Of a DNA stretch of 52,493 nucleotides, positions 17,156 through 25,107 are shown one piece after another; the first letter of the stretch is position 1; the number at the start of each line of letters is the position of its first letter. The notes under the pieces are model-generated. The model saw only the letters and a program-made list of their open reading frames with translations. It made no database searches and was not told the DNA's origin. A program made the position numbers and the translations under genes. The DNA is from DAOMFM01 sp035429825 (lineage in GTDB: Bacteria > Acidobacteriota > Blastocatellia > UBA7656 > JADIYM01), in the NCBI GenBank assembly GCA_044224215.1, contig JBGAKX010000016.1, positions 1 to 52,493 of the forward strand. Reading direction: 5' to 3'.

Positions 17156-17932
17156 ATGCGGAGTGTGAACCTCCCGAACGCCCTGACGCTCACCAGGATA
17201 TTCCTCGTGCCGCTCATCGTGGCTGTTCTTCTGACGAAGCTGCCAAGCCAGTGGTCGGGTGTTCCTCAGCAGATACTCGGCGTCGGTCTGTTCCTCGTCG
17301 CCAGCGTGACCGACTGGCTGGACGGTTACCTCGCGCGGTTGCGAGGACAGGTCTCGACACTCGGAATCCTGCTCGATCCTATTGCCGATAAGTTGTTGAT
17401 TTCAGCGGCGTTTATCACGCTCGTCGAAGCCAGGCTCGCGCCGGCCTGGGCTGTGGCCATCATCATCGGGCGCGAATTTGCCGTCTCGGGTCTGCGGTCG
17501 ATCGCCGCCGCCGAAGGCTTCGCGATCTCGGCGTCGAGGATGGGCAAGTTCAAGATGCTCACGCAGGTGGTCGCCATCACGCTGCTGATCCTCGGGAGCC
17601 GAACGACCGTGTCGGGCGATGCCGTCGCGATCGCGCCGCCATTCGACATCGTCGAGAGTTTTGCAACGTTGACGACCGCGATCTCGACCGTCTCGGCGAT
17701 CTCCGTCTCGCGCGACGCGCTGAACGCGGACACCGCGCGGATTCTCGTCTTCGCCGCCGGGCGGTTCATGCTGTGGATCGTGGTCTTCTCGGCGGTGTGG
17801 TCGATGGTCGACTACTTCCGCAGGTTCTATGGGAAGATCCGCGACCACATCGAGGTTCGGGAGCGCAGGAAGCGCCGGATACGCGGCGCGATCCGCCGTC
17901 GACGCGCGCGCGCCGAACACACGCGCGCCTAG
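17156..17932 (+). CDS. pgsA: CDP-alcohol phosphatidyltransferase (PgsA-like)
   Basis: A 258-residue multi-pass membrane enzyme, likely phosphatidylglycerophosphate synthase. The CDP-alcohol transferase motif is complete: DWLDGYLAR, then G (STLGILL), then DPIADK. The N-terminus NLPNALTLTRI is typical of PgsA. It is about 60 residues longer than usual: an extra segment at about 140-195 precedes the last TM, and a very basic Arg-rich C-terminus follows. ATG 17156 is chosen because it precedes the family N-terminus directly; the frame upstream overlaps tmRNA. It is convergent with the HtrA-like gene at 10 bp. Confidence 0.88.
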   Translation: MRSVNLPNALTLTRIFLVPLIVAVLLTKLPSQWSGVPQQILGVGLFLVASVTDWLDGYLARLRGQVSTLGILLDPIADKLLISAAFITLVEARLAPAWAVAIIIGREFAVSGLRSIAAAEGFAISASRMGKFKMLTQVVAITLLILGSRTTVSGDAVAIAPPFDIVESFATLTTAISTVSAISVSRDALNADTARILVFAAGRFMLWIVVFSAVWSMVDYFRRFYGKIRDHIEVRERRKRRIRGAIRRRRARAEHTRA

Positions 17933-17942
17933 CGCACCGCGG

Positions 17943-19025
17943 TCAGGCGTCCGAGCGCGCCGCGACCTCGGCCTGGATGCTGTACTCCTTGCCGCCGCGC
18001 AGGAACGTGATCTCGACCTTCGATCCGGGAGCCTTGCGCGTTACGATCCGGTTGAACTGGGACTTGTTCACGACCGGGACCTTGTCGAGCATCACGATGA
18101 AGTCCCCTTGCCGCAATCCCGCCTTGGCGGCCGGCGTCCCGCGCTCGACCTTGCTGACGATGATGCCGCTGCGGTCGGGCGGCAGGCTGAGCTGATTGCG
18201 CGTCTGCGGCGTCGTGTCGTCCGACTCGATGCCAAGGTAGCCGCGCGCAACACGCCCCTGCGCGATCAATTCGGGAACGATCTCGCGCACGAGATTTATG
18301 GGAATGGCGAAGCTCAGACCCGATGCCTTTTCGGGCGCGATGATCAGCGTGTTGATGCCGATGATCTCGCCGCGCGAGTTGACGAGCGGTCCCCCCGAAT
18401 TGCCGGGATTCACCGCCGCGTCCGTCTGCAGGTAGTCGTCGTACTGTCCGCCAAAGCCGACGCGCCCCTTGCCGCTGATGATGCCGAGCGTGACCGTATG
18501 GTCGAGACCGAGCGGATTGCCGATCGCGACGACCCACTCGCCGACCCGCAGCTTGTCCGAGTCCCCGAGACGCGCCTCGGGAAGCGGCTGGGTGCCAGGC
18601 GACACGGACAGGACCGCAATGTCGGTCGCGGCGTCGAATCCCTTCACGCTCGCTGCAAGTGAGCGACCGTCCGGGAGATAGACGGTGATCGATGTCGCGA
18701 GACGCGGCGGACCCGCGGGCCGCTGCACCATGAGGCCTTCCTGATCGCCAACCGATATGACGTGAAAATTCGTGACGATGAGTCCGGTCTTGTCGAGGAT
18801 GATCCCGCTCGCGCGACCCCGCTCGCCATCGCCGGCCACGTCGATGCTCACCACCGATTCGTTGACCTGCTCGACGATCCCCGGCACGTCGAGCACGAGG
18901 AACTTGCCGCCATCCTGCGCACGCACGCCCACGGGCGCCGGCGCCTGTGCCTGCATCGCGCACACGGGCGCGGCGCACGTCCCGAGCGTCAGCACGCATG
19001 CGAGCAGGGCCTTACTTCTTGACAT
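17943..19025 (-). CDS. HtrA/DegP-like secreted serine protease with one PDZ domain
   Basis: A 360-residue protein with signal peptide (MSRSKALLACVLTL, cut near residue 28), a trypsin-fold domain carrying catalytic His (TNFHVIS), Asp (ATDIAVLS) and Ser (NPGNSGGPL), and one PDZ domain (about 265-355; GYLGIE, then SKVERGTPAAKAGL). This is a periplasmic quality-control protease of the DegS/DegP type. ATG 19025 gives the signal peptide; the frame upstream belongs to other genes. It overlaps the preceding antitoxin-like gene by 14 bp, so translation is coupled. Confidence 0.93.
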   Translation of the reverse strand: MSRSKALLACVLTLGTCAAPVCAMQAQAPAPVGVRAQDGGKFLVLDVPGIVEQVNESVVSIDVAGDGERGRASGIILDKTGLIVTNFHVISVGDQEGLMVQRPAGPPRLATSITVYLPDGRSLAASVKGFDAATDIAVLSVSPGTQPLPEARLGDSDKLRVGEWVVAIGNPLGLDHTVTLGIISGKGRVGFGGQYDDYLQTDAAVNPGNSGGPLVNSRGEIIGINTLIIAPEKASGLSFAIPINLVREIVPELIAQGRVARGYLGIESDDTTPQTRNQLSLPPDRSGIIVSKVERGTPAAKAGLRQGDFIVMLDKVPVVNKSQFNRIVTRKAPGSKVEITFLRGGKEYSIQAEVAARSDA

Positions 19026-19233
19026 CGCCGTGACCCCCAGAGGTCGACGGGGCCTGTGTCCCCGGCGCCGGTGTTCGAACGCGTCGTCCGCGAATGTTCC
19101 GCACGGGACCGACGCTCGGTTTCTTGCCGCTGCGCACCATCTCGGCAAACAGGTCCACGTCATAGTCGCACTCGCGCGACATCTCTTCGCGAATGGCGTG
19201 AAGTTCTTCGAGAAATCGCGGCTTTCTATACAT
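19012..19233 (-). CDS. Small antitoxin-like protein paired with PIN gene
   Basis: A 73-residue protein beginning MYRKPRFLEELHAIREEM; the N-terminal about 45 residues look helical and acidic, the C-terminal part is basic and Pro/Thr-rich. The start overlaps the PIN gene by 8 bp and the end overlaps the HtrA-like gene by 14 bp. Small partners downstream of this type of PIN protein often share the HxIREE pattern and act as antitoxins; that role is inferred from position and size. No DNA-binding fold is evident. Confidence 0.65.
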   Translation of the reverse strand: MYRKPRFLEELHAIREEMSRECDYDVDLFAEMVRSGKKPSVGPVRNIRGRRVRTPAPGTQAPSTSGGHGDVKK

Positions 19234-19717
19234 CCGGGCTGACCAGGAACTCCGGCGTGACAATGCTCGGAACGAAGAACCCGGCCGCTGTGTTGAAGAG
19301 TCGCACCCTCGCCTGCCTGTGCACATTCGCAACGAAACCGAAGTTCCACGTCACGAGGAAGTCTATCTTGTGGTACGAAGCCAGCGCAACGTGGAGCGCA
19401 TCCGCGATGTACTTGCGGTGAAAGATGCCGCGTGTGATGTAGCCCTCCGCGAGTATCGCCGCTTCGTCGGCAATCTCGAGCAACGGAAGGCTGTCGATCA
19501 GCTTGAGGTAGGACGCACGACGCGCGGTCGCCATCCGTTCGAGCTCACGCTGCACGAGCAGCGACACGAACGGCTCGAACGACGTCAGCTCGTGCTCCCA
19601 CCACCTGATCGTCAGGTCGCGTCGAAACGGCTCGTCGTTGTCGAGGTAGGCCCCGATCACCGACGTCTCGAGATAGATCGACTTCTTGGCCGACCGTATC
19701 TTGCGGGGCTGGCTCAA
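19226..19717 (-). CDS. PIN-domain protein (VapC-like putative toxin RNase)
   Basis: A 163-residue PIN-fold protein, in toxin-antitoxin loci a Mg-dependent RNase. Likely active-site residues are in SIYLETSVIGAYLD (Glu where many VapC have Asp), Glu in VQRELERM, Asp in YIADALHVALA, and the TWNF block. It starts at TTG 19717, overlapping the stop of the upstream protease gene as TTGA; no later Met gives a complete PIN fold. Followed by an overlapping small gene, it matches toxin-first PIN modules. Confidence 0.82.
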   Translation of the reverse strand: MSQPRKIRSAKKSIYLETSVIGAYLDNDEPFRRDLTIRWWEHELTSFEPFVSLLVQRELERMATARRASYLKLIDSLPLLEIADEAAILAEGYITRGIFHRKYIADALHVALASYHKIDFLVTWNFGFVANVHRQARVRLFNTAAGFFVPSIVTPEFLVSPDV

Positions 19718-21297
19718 TGGACAGCCTCTGGAACGTGAGTGACAGGAGCGGACTCTGCACGGCGCGAGTTCGGCCGTAGTACCACCGTGCCGCGGTCAAA
19801 GTCGAATTCGACCCTGTAGAGCCGCAGCAGGTCACTGCCGATGATGCCGCCCTGTTCGAATCCCGCGGTCTCGTTGATCGGATCCAGGTCGAGCACGATC
19901 GCACGCACGAACTCCTGCACATTCGGCGACCCGTTGATCATGAGTTTGTCCAGCACGATCACCGGAGCGTTCTCGGTCACACCGCCGGCGCCGACGACGC
20001 GCACACCTACCCCCTTGTGCTGCTTTGCGGCGAGGTCGAACTTGTCGAACGCGCGTCTCGAGACGACGGTTGATGACGCTCCCGTATCCACGATGAAGTT
20101 CAGTGGCACCTCTTTCCCGATGTCGACCGAGATACTCATCATACCGCCATTCGTCATCCGGTACGGCACGACGACGTCATCTTCGCCGATGGGTTCGAAC
20201 ACGGCGTCCTTGGGCCTCATCTCGAGTACCCGGTGCTCGTAGTCGACCGAGACCTTAAAGTTGGACAGCACGGACAGACCGACATAGCCGTCGATGTGCT
20301 GCTTGCCGGGATCCAGGACCTTCCGGATGTACGTCGGTATGCTCTCGACCGAGACGGTGCCGATTTCGAGACGGTCGATCACGCCATAGACGATGTTGAA
20401 CCGGCCTGTGCCGCTCACGCCGCGCGACGTTCCACCGGCCGCAACAGGGCGGATCTTGAGCTTGCGTGCGATCTCCTCCGACACGACGACGAATCCCGCG
20501 CCCGAGTCGATCACGAAATGGAATGGACCCTTCCCGTTGACCATCACGTCGATGACCGGCAGCCGCGAGTCGGTCAGCGAAATCGGCACGTCCACCGTGC
20601 GGTTTCCGCCGACAAGGTAGAGGTTTCGACCGCTCAGGCGCCGGTACAGCTGCACCAAGCCGCGTATGCGTGCCCTTCGATCGCTGTCGACGTCGGGCGC
20701 GACACTCAGGTACCTGTCGTAGGCGTCGGCCGCGACGTCGAACCGCTCCTGGCGCGCGGCAGACTGCCCCAGAAGATACAGAAAGTCCGGCTCGCGCGGC
20801 GAACGCGACACGGCGCTCTGCGCGTGTTGAACACTCAGGCGAAGGTCCCCGGCGTACATGTCCAACTCGGCGACTCCGGCAAGGGCGAGCGGCTCGTTCG
20901 GGTCGGACTTCAAGGCCCGCTGGAACGCAACCGTCGCCTCGGGCAGCACCCCCACGCGCATGAGCGCCGCGCCGATCAACGCGTGTGCGCGCGCATTCTC
21001 GGGATCCGATTCGAGCACCTTCAGCGCCTGTTCGACCGACGGCGGGAACTGGCGTTGCTTGAGGTAAGCCCACGACAGACCAAGCCGAGCCGCGCGCGAT
21101 TGCGGCGACTTCTCGATCGCCACCTGGAAGCGATCGACGGCCTCGTCGTACCTGCCTCGGCGAATCAACTCGATACCGGTACGAACTTCCTTGGGCGTCT
21201 CGGCCTCGGCCGCCTGGGCACGCCCGGATGACGGCACGCCGCCCGTAACGACGACCACGATAAGCAGGCTCAACAGAGGCTTCGTAACTCTGAGCAC
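19714..21297 (-). CDS. Secreted TPR protein with two retropepsin-like aspartic protease domains
   Basis: A 527-residue protein with an N-terminal signal peptide/anchor (to about residue 28), TPR repeats (about 35-215), then two retropepsin-like lobes with catalytic-type motifs Asp264 (FVIDSGAGF) and Asp404 (FIVDTGASS), each followed by a hydrophobic-hydrophobic-Gly strand (YVGLSVL, GIIGSDLL). Retropepsins normally dimerise; two DxGA lobes in one chain could form a complete pepsin-like site. GTG 21297 has GGAGGAG 5 bp upstream. It is followed at once by the PIN gene. It probably acts in the periplasm; the substrate is unknown. Confidence 0.85.
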   Translation of the reverse strand: MLRVTKPLLSLLIVVVVTGGVPSSGRAQAAEAETPKEVRTGIELIRRGRYDEAVDRFQVAIEKSPQSRAARLGLSWAYLKQRQFPPSVEQALKVLESDPENARAHALIGAALMRVGVLPEATVAFQRALKSDPNEPLALAGVAELDMYAGDLRLSVQHAQSAVSRSPREPDFLYLLGQSAARQERFDVAADAYDRYLSVAPDVDSDRRARIRGLVQLYRRLSGRNLYLVGGNRTVDVPISLTDSRLPVIDVMVNGKGPFHFVIDSGAGFVVVSEEIARKLKIRPVAAGGTSRGVSGTGRFNIVYGVIDRLEIGTVSVESIPTYIRKVLDPGKQHIDGYVGLSVLSNFKVSVDYEHRVLEMRPKDAVFEPIGEDDVVVPYRMTNGGMMSISVDIGKEVPLNFIVDTGASSTVVSRRAFDKFDLAAKQHKGVGVRVVGAGGVTENAPVIVLDKLMINGSPNVQEFVRAIVLDLDPINETAGFEQGGIIGSDLLRLYRVEFDFDRGTVVLRPNSRRAESAPVTHVPEAVH

Positions 21298-21428
21298 GGT
21301 GTCTCCTCCCGACAGGCGTCGTTGGATGCATTATCGCGCAGCCACATCGCTGGCAGCCACGCCTCGAGTGTTCCGGGTCTTTACGATTAACGCGAAAACG
21401 TACGATTCGCTTACAACATCATTGCAAT

Positions 21429-21444
21429 GTAAACGGCTGTTTAC
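21429..21444. promoter_or_regulatory. AT-rich dyad overlapping a stop codon
   Basis: GTAAAC-GGCT-GTTTAC, a 6-bp perfect dyad that includes the stop codon of the TPR gene at 21441, next to an ATTGCAAT palindrome. It lies in a locally AT-rich 143-bp gap before the TPR-retropepsin gene. It could be a weak terminator or operator; no more can be said. Confidence 0.3.
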
Positions 21445-22553
21445 GTTTCGATCGCATCTTCGGAACGGCGGCCCAGAAAGTGTTCGGGCGCGGCCTCGAC
21501 ACAGAGCTGGAAATAGGATTCGGCGACTTCGAAGAGTCCGGTCATCTGTGCGCACCGCCCGAGCCCCCACAACGCCTCGAGCGATCCTGAGTCGACACCG
21601 AGCGCGCGCTGGTACTGCGATCTCGCCTCGACGAACCTGCCAAGCTGTCGCAGCGCATCGCCCGTGAGGCAGAACGCCTCGGATGCGAACCGCTTCGACA
21701 GCGTGAGCCCAGGTGCGGTTCGGATCGATTTCATCGCGTCGTCCGTGTTGCCAAAGTGCGCGCTCAACACGGCGTCGCACGCCGTCAGGATTGCGCGCAG
21801 GCCGGGATACCGCGCAATCACGAGCGCCCGAGAGATCGAGCGTTCGGCCGCGACCGGATCCGGCCGCTCCTGATCGAGGAGGATGCGCGCAAGCACGAGC
21901 AGTGCCTGCGCCTGCAGGTCGTCTCCGCGCAGGTGCTCCAGCACGCGATTGACCTCGGCGGCCGCCTGCGTGAAGTTCCCCTTCAGGTATTGCAGCCTGG
22001 CGTGTCCGAGCGCCGCCTCCTCGGCCGTCGTGCCCGACTCGGCCGACGCAAACGCCGCGGCGAGCGATCGCTCTGCATCTCCGAAGCGAAGCCGCGACAG
22101 CGCGACATCGGTCGCCACGAGCTCGAGCTGCGTCCGGGACGCATCGCCGAGCGCTCCCGCGTCGATCCGGGACAGCATCTGCAAGGACGCGTCGAACTCA
22201 CCCATCAGTGCGAGACAGCGTGCATGCTCGATCTCGGCCTCGGCCCGACCCGCGTCGTCCGGAGCCGCTTCGGCGGCGTCGTCGCACAACGTGCACGCCG
22301 ACGCGTACTCCTCGAGCGCCACCAGCGCCCTAGCCAGACGACACCGCAACCTGAGGCACGCGGCCGGATCCTGGATCGACGACAGCGCCGAGATCGCACG
22401 GTCGGCGGACTCGCGAAAGCGGCCCGCTAGATACAGCCGGTCCACCTCGACGATCGCGGCCGTCTTGCGAGCCCTATCGGCCCGCACCGAATACACCGCG
22501 ACGGCTGCGCCGAGCACGAGCAGGAGCGCGATCAGAAGAACGGGCAACACCAT
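21441..22553 (-). CDS. Membrane-anchored TPR protein
   Basis: A 370-residue protein with one N-terminal TM (about 3-23) and then TPR-like helical repeats to the C-terminus (for example YLAGRFRESADRAI, the GDDLQAQALLVLA region and LGRFVEARSQYQRAL). The repeats are Ala/Leu-rich; no enzymatic domain is seen. It lies between the FHA protein and the TPR-retropepsin gene on the same strand, so a shared scaffold function is plausible. The repeats face the cytoplasm if the Arg-rich flank after the TM (RADRARK) obeys the positive-inside rule. Confidence 0.75.
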   Translation of the reverse strand: MVLPVLLIALLLVLGAAVAVYSVRADRARKTAAIVEVDRLYLAGRFRESADRAISALSSIQDPAACLRLRCRLARALVALEEYASACTLCDDAAEAAPDDAGRAEAEIEHARCLALMGEFDASLQMLSRIDAGALGDASRTQLELVATDVALSRLRFGDAERSLAAAFASAESGTTAEEAALGHARLQYLKGNFTQAAAEVNRVLEHLRGDDLQAQALLVLARILLDQERPDPVAAERSISRALVIARYPGLRAILTACDAVLSAHFGNTDDAMKSIRTAPGLTLSKRFASEAFCLTGDALRQLGRFVEARSQYQRALGVDSGSLEALWGLGRCAQMTGLFEVAESYFQLCVEAAPEHFLGRRSEDAIET

Positions 22554-22673
22554 GGTCAGACCTGACGAATCGACGCGCTACGTTCCGTTTCGGTTCACGG
22601 CACGCTCATCCACCGCGTATTCCGCGAACCCGACCGACATCAACTGCCTGATCGCTCCAGCGCCCGTAACCGT

Positions 22674-23453
22674 CTACGCGCCTGCCCCGAACCTGAACTT
22701 CGTCTGGTCGATGCGCACCTCGTCGCCCGTCGCGAGCTGGTGGGTCCGGATGCGCACCCCATTCACGAACGTGCCGTTTCCGCTGTTGAGGTCCGTGACA
22801 ATCCAGCCGCCATCGCGGAACTCGAATTCGGCGTGCTGCCGCGACGTGCCCGGCGTCGGGATCACGATGTCGCATTCGGGGTGCCGGCCAACGCGCAGCA
22901 TCACCCGATCGAGATAAATCACCGAGCCGTCGTCCGCGCGCAGTTGAGCCGGCGAAATCGCAGAGGTCTTCCGCGGCGCGCTCGGCGTCGTCATGAAGAG
23001 CTCCGGACTCGGAAGCGGTTCGCTCGCAGGAGTGCTCGGCGACGTCGAATACGACGCGCGATTCACCTGCGGTTCAGACTCGGGAGCTGGCGGCGCGGGC
23101 GATGGCGCAGGATTCCACTGCTGCTGCGGCGCCGGCTCACCGCCCCACTGCGGCGCTGGCGCCTGCATCGGAACATTCGGCCACTGTGGCGCGGCCGGAG
23201 GTTCCGGCGCAGCCGGCGCGATCGCCGGCGCAACGTTCGGCGCGGTCGCCCATTGATCCGGCATCGGCATTGGGGCCGGCGGCGGAGCGACTTCCTGGGG
23301 GATGTACGGAGCAGGTCCCGCACTCATCGGCGGAGGCGGACCTGGCGCAGCGCTGGCCTGCTTGCTCTTCTTCGCAAGAATAAGAATGACGCCAATCACC
23401 GCAAGCAGAACAGCCAATGCGACGACGATGACGAGGATCACGGCCAAACTCAT
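22674..23453 (-). CDS. Membrane-anchored FHA-domain protein with Pro/Ala-rich linker
   Basis: A 259-residue protein: N-terminal TM (about 3-27), a 130-residue Pro/Ala/Gln-rich disordered linker and a C-terminal FHA domain (about 170-257) with the phosphothreonine-binding signature RVGRHPECDIVI, SRQHAEF and LNSGNGTFVNG. FHA domains bind phospho-Thr peptides made by Ser/Thr kinases, two of which are encoded later in this window. The long linker would let the domain reach away from the membrane. Divergent from the leader ORF/secreted protein genes. Confidence 0.9.
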   Translation of the reverse strand: MSLAVILVIVVALAVLLAVIGVILILAKKSKQASAAPGPPPPMSAGPAPYIPQEVAPPPAPMPMPDQWATAPNVAPAIAPAAPEPPAAPQWPNVPMQAPAPQWGGEPAPQQQWNPAPSPAPPAPESEPQVNRASYSTSPSTPASEPLPSPELFMTTPSAPRKTSAISPAQLRADDGSVIYLDRVMLRVGRHPECDIVIPTPGTSRQHAEFEFRDGGWIVTDLNSGNGTFVNGVRIRTHQLATGDEVRIDQTKFRFGAGA

Positions 23454-23532
23454 AGGCGTTCCGAGTGCTTACACAGTCCAAAGTGTGAACGTCAGGCTCT
23501 CTCGTCAAAACAAATACCACAGGAGATTTTGC

Positions 23533-23631
23533 ATGTCGATGCCTGAGAACTTCTTACGGCAGATTGCGAGGCAGGCAAAGGCCGTGGTAATGATGAATTC
23601 GCCATCCGGTCCGAGGGCCAACTCTCAATGA
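23533..23631 (+). CDS. Leader-size ORF coupled to downstream secreted protein gene
   Basis: A 32-codon ORF beginning MSMPENFLRQIARQAKAV, preceded by AGGAG at 23521-23525 with 7-bp spacing, a better ribosome site than that of the next gene. Its stop overlaps the next ATG (ATGA), so ribosomes leaving it could start the secreted protein. The N-terminal half could form an amphipathic helix. It may be a leader peptide or small protein; short length keeps confidence moderate. Confidence 0.5.
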   Translation: MSMPENFLRQIARQAKAVVMMNSPSGPRANSQ

Positions 23632-24131
23632 ATCATTTGCGGTTGCCGTGCCTCATGCTTGCGGTTGCTTTGTTGACGTGCGCGTCTGCGCGGGCGGCAT
23701 CGCAACGGGTCACGGACGAATCGCAAACGGGCGATCCAAAGCTCGATTACAAGTTGCGCGCGTCGCGCGCCGAGGCCGACTACGGCGAGATCTGCGACAA
23801 CGCCGACGAGATCGTTCATCTCGCCGACGACATCGCGAAGCAGCTGGGCAACGGCACCAGCCACTCCGATCCGTCGCCCAAGACGTTCGACCGGCTGCGG
23901 AAACTCGCGCGCAAGGTCAGATCGCAGCTTGGCGGATCGGGAGATCCGCAGATGGAGAATCCGCCGGCGCTGCAGACCGACGCGGCGAGGGCACTGCTCG
24001 AGCGCGGACGCGCGCTGACGGAGGAGCTCCATCGCTCGACGCGGTACGAAGTCAACGCCCGGGTGATCGTTCTCGCTGGCGAGATCGTGTACCTGGTGGA
24101 TCTTCTCAGACACCTGCGGGGAATCGACTGA
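23628..24131 (+). CDS. Secreted helical protein of unknown function
   Basis: A 167-residue protein with signal peptide (MNHLRLPCLMLAVALL, cut after ARA near residue 24). The mature part is mostly helical and charged, with DYGEICDNADEIVHLADDIAKQL and a repeat-like second helix pair near the C-terminus; no family recognised. Coupled on both sides: ATGA with the 32-codon ORF upstream and TGATG with the VWFA gene downstream. It probably works in the periplasm with the VWFA protein. Confidence 0.72.
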   Translation: MNHLRLPCLMLAVALLTCASARAASQRVTDESQTGDPKLDYKLRASRAEADYGEICDNADEIVHLADDIAKQLGNGTSHSDPSPKTFDRLRKLARKVRSQLGGSGDPQMENPPALQTDAARALLERGRALTEELHRSTRYEVNARVIVLAGEIVYLVDLLRHLRGID

Positions 24132-25063
24132 TGCGCGCGCGACGATTGCTCATTCCCGGAATCGCGCTCGCTGCGGCGTGGTGCCTTTCGGCGTCCGGGT
24201 CGGCTTCGCAACCTCCGCAACAGGACACACCACCGGAACTCACCATTGGTACCGAGATCGTGCTCGTCAACGTCGTCGCGTCGTCAGGATCGGGGTTCGT
24301 TTCCGGTTTGACAGCCTCCGACTTTGAGGTGACCGAGGACGGCGTGCCGCAGAAGATCGAGTTCTTTGGCGCCGAGCGGACGCCGTTCGCTGCGGCGATT
24401 CTCCTCGATCGGAGCGGCAGCATGGAGCGCAAGCTTCAACTGGCGCGCGTCGCGGCTGCCCGCTTCATGGATCATGCGCGTCCGGACGATCGCGTTGCCG
24501 TCTATCTGTTTGGATCGGATGTCCATCTGCTTCAGGACTTTACGCCCGGTGGTCGCGACCTGTCGGACGGGCTGTGGGATTCAACGGCCGAGGGCATCAC
24601 CAAGATGTACGACTGCGTCGCCGCTGCTTCGGGCTCGCTCGCGACCCGCGCCGAACCGCGACGTGCGCTGCTGCTGATCTCCGACGGCGCTGACTTCGGA
24701 AGCGCGTCGTCCTACGACAATGCGCTGCGTCTTGCCCTTGCCGCGGGTGTCAGCGTGTACAGCGTCGACCTTGCCCCGATCGGCGCCACGCACGCGCTGT
24801 CGTCGCAGGAGGAGCTTCGCGCGCGGGGAATCCTGCGGGGCTTTGCCGAACGGTCCGGTGGCAGGTTCTATGCGTCAAAGGGCGGGCAGGATCTCAACGA
24901 CGCGTTTGCGAGCATCATCGACGAACTGACAAACCAGTACACGATCGGATACGCGCCGTCGAATACGCACCACGACGGGACGTGGCGCAAGATCGGCGTC
25001 ACGACGGCGCGGCCCGGCCTGAAGCTCAGGGCCCGCACCGGCTACCAGGCGCCTTCGAAGTGA
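24131..25063 (+). CDS. Secreted VWFA-related protein (Acidobacterial type)
   Basis: A 310-residue protein: signal peptide (1-27), a short N-terminal beta domain (EIVLVNVVAS, then LTASDFEVTEDGVPQKIEFF) and a VWFA domain with MIDAS DRSGSM (ILLDRSGSM) and LLLISDGAD. The N-terminal TASDFEV-x-EDG-x-PQ pattern followed by a MIDAS is the hallmark of the VWFA-related family expanded in Acidobacteriota. The C-terminus ends in an Ig-like strand pattern (LKLRARTGY). Its function is unknown; extracytoplasmic binding is inferred. It starts at TGATG, coupled to the secreted protein. Confidence 0.9.
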   Translation: MRARRLLIPGIALAAAWCLSASGSASQPPQQDTPPELTIGTEIVLVNVVASSGSGFVSGLTASDFEVTEDGVPQKIEFFGAERTPFAAAILLDRSGSMERKLQLARVAAARFMDHARPDDRVAVYLFGSDVHLLQDFTPGGRDLSDGLWDSTAEGITKMYDCVAAASGSLATRAEPRRALLLISDGADFGSASSYDNALRLALAAGVSVYSVDLAPIGATHALSSQEELRARGILRGFAERSGGRFYASKGGQDLNDAFASIIDELTNQYTIGYAPSNTHHDGTWRKIGVTTARPGLKLRARTGYQAPSK

Positions 25064-25069
25064 CCGCCA

Positions 25070-25095
25070 GGGCTCGTGCCAGTGGCGACGAGCCC
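25070..25095. terminator. Hairpin between convergent genes
   Basis: GGGCTCGT (25070-25077) and ACGAGCCC (25088-25095), 8-bp stem with a 10-nt loop, just after the VWFA stop and before the AAA+ gene end. Without a T-run it is at best a weak bidirectional terminator. Confidence 0.4.
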
Positions 25096-25107
25096 CGGCG
25101 ATGACGA

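Noticed and set aside
22674..23453. Low-complexity Pro/Ala/Gln region of the FHA protein as a DNA repeat
   Set aside because: No exact tandem unit; it is a coding linker with biased composition.
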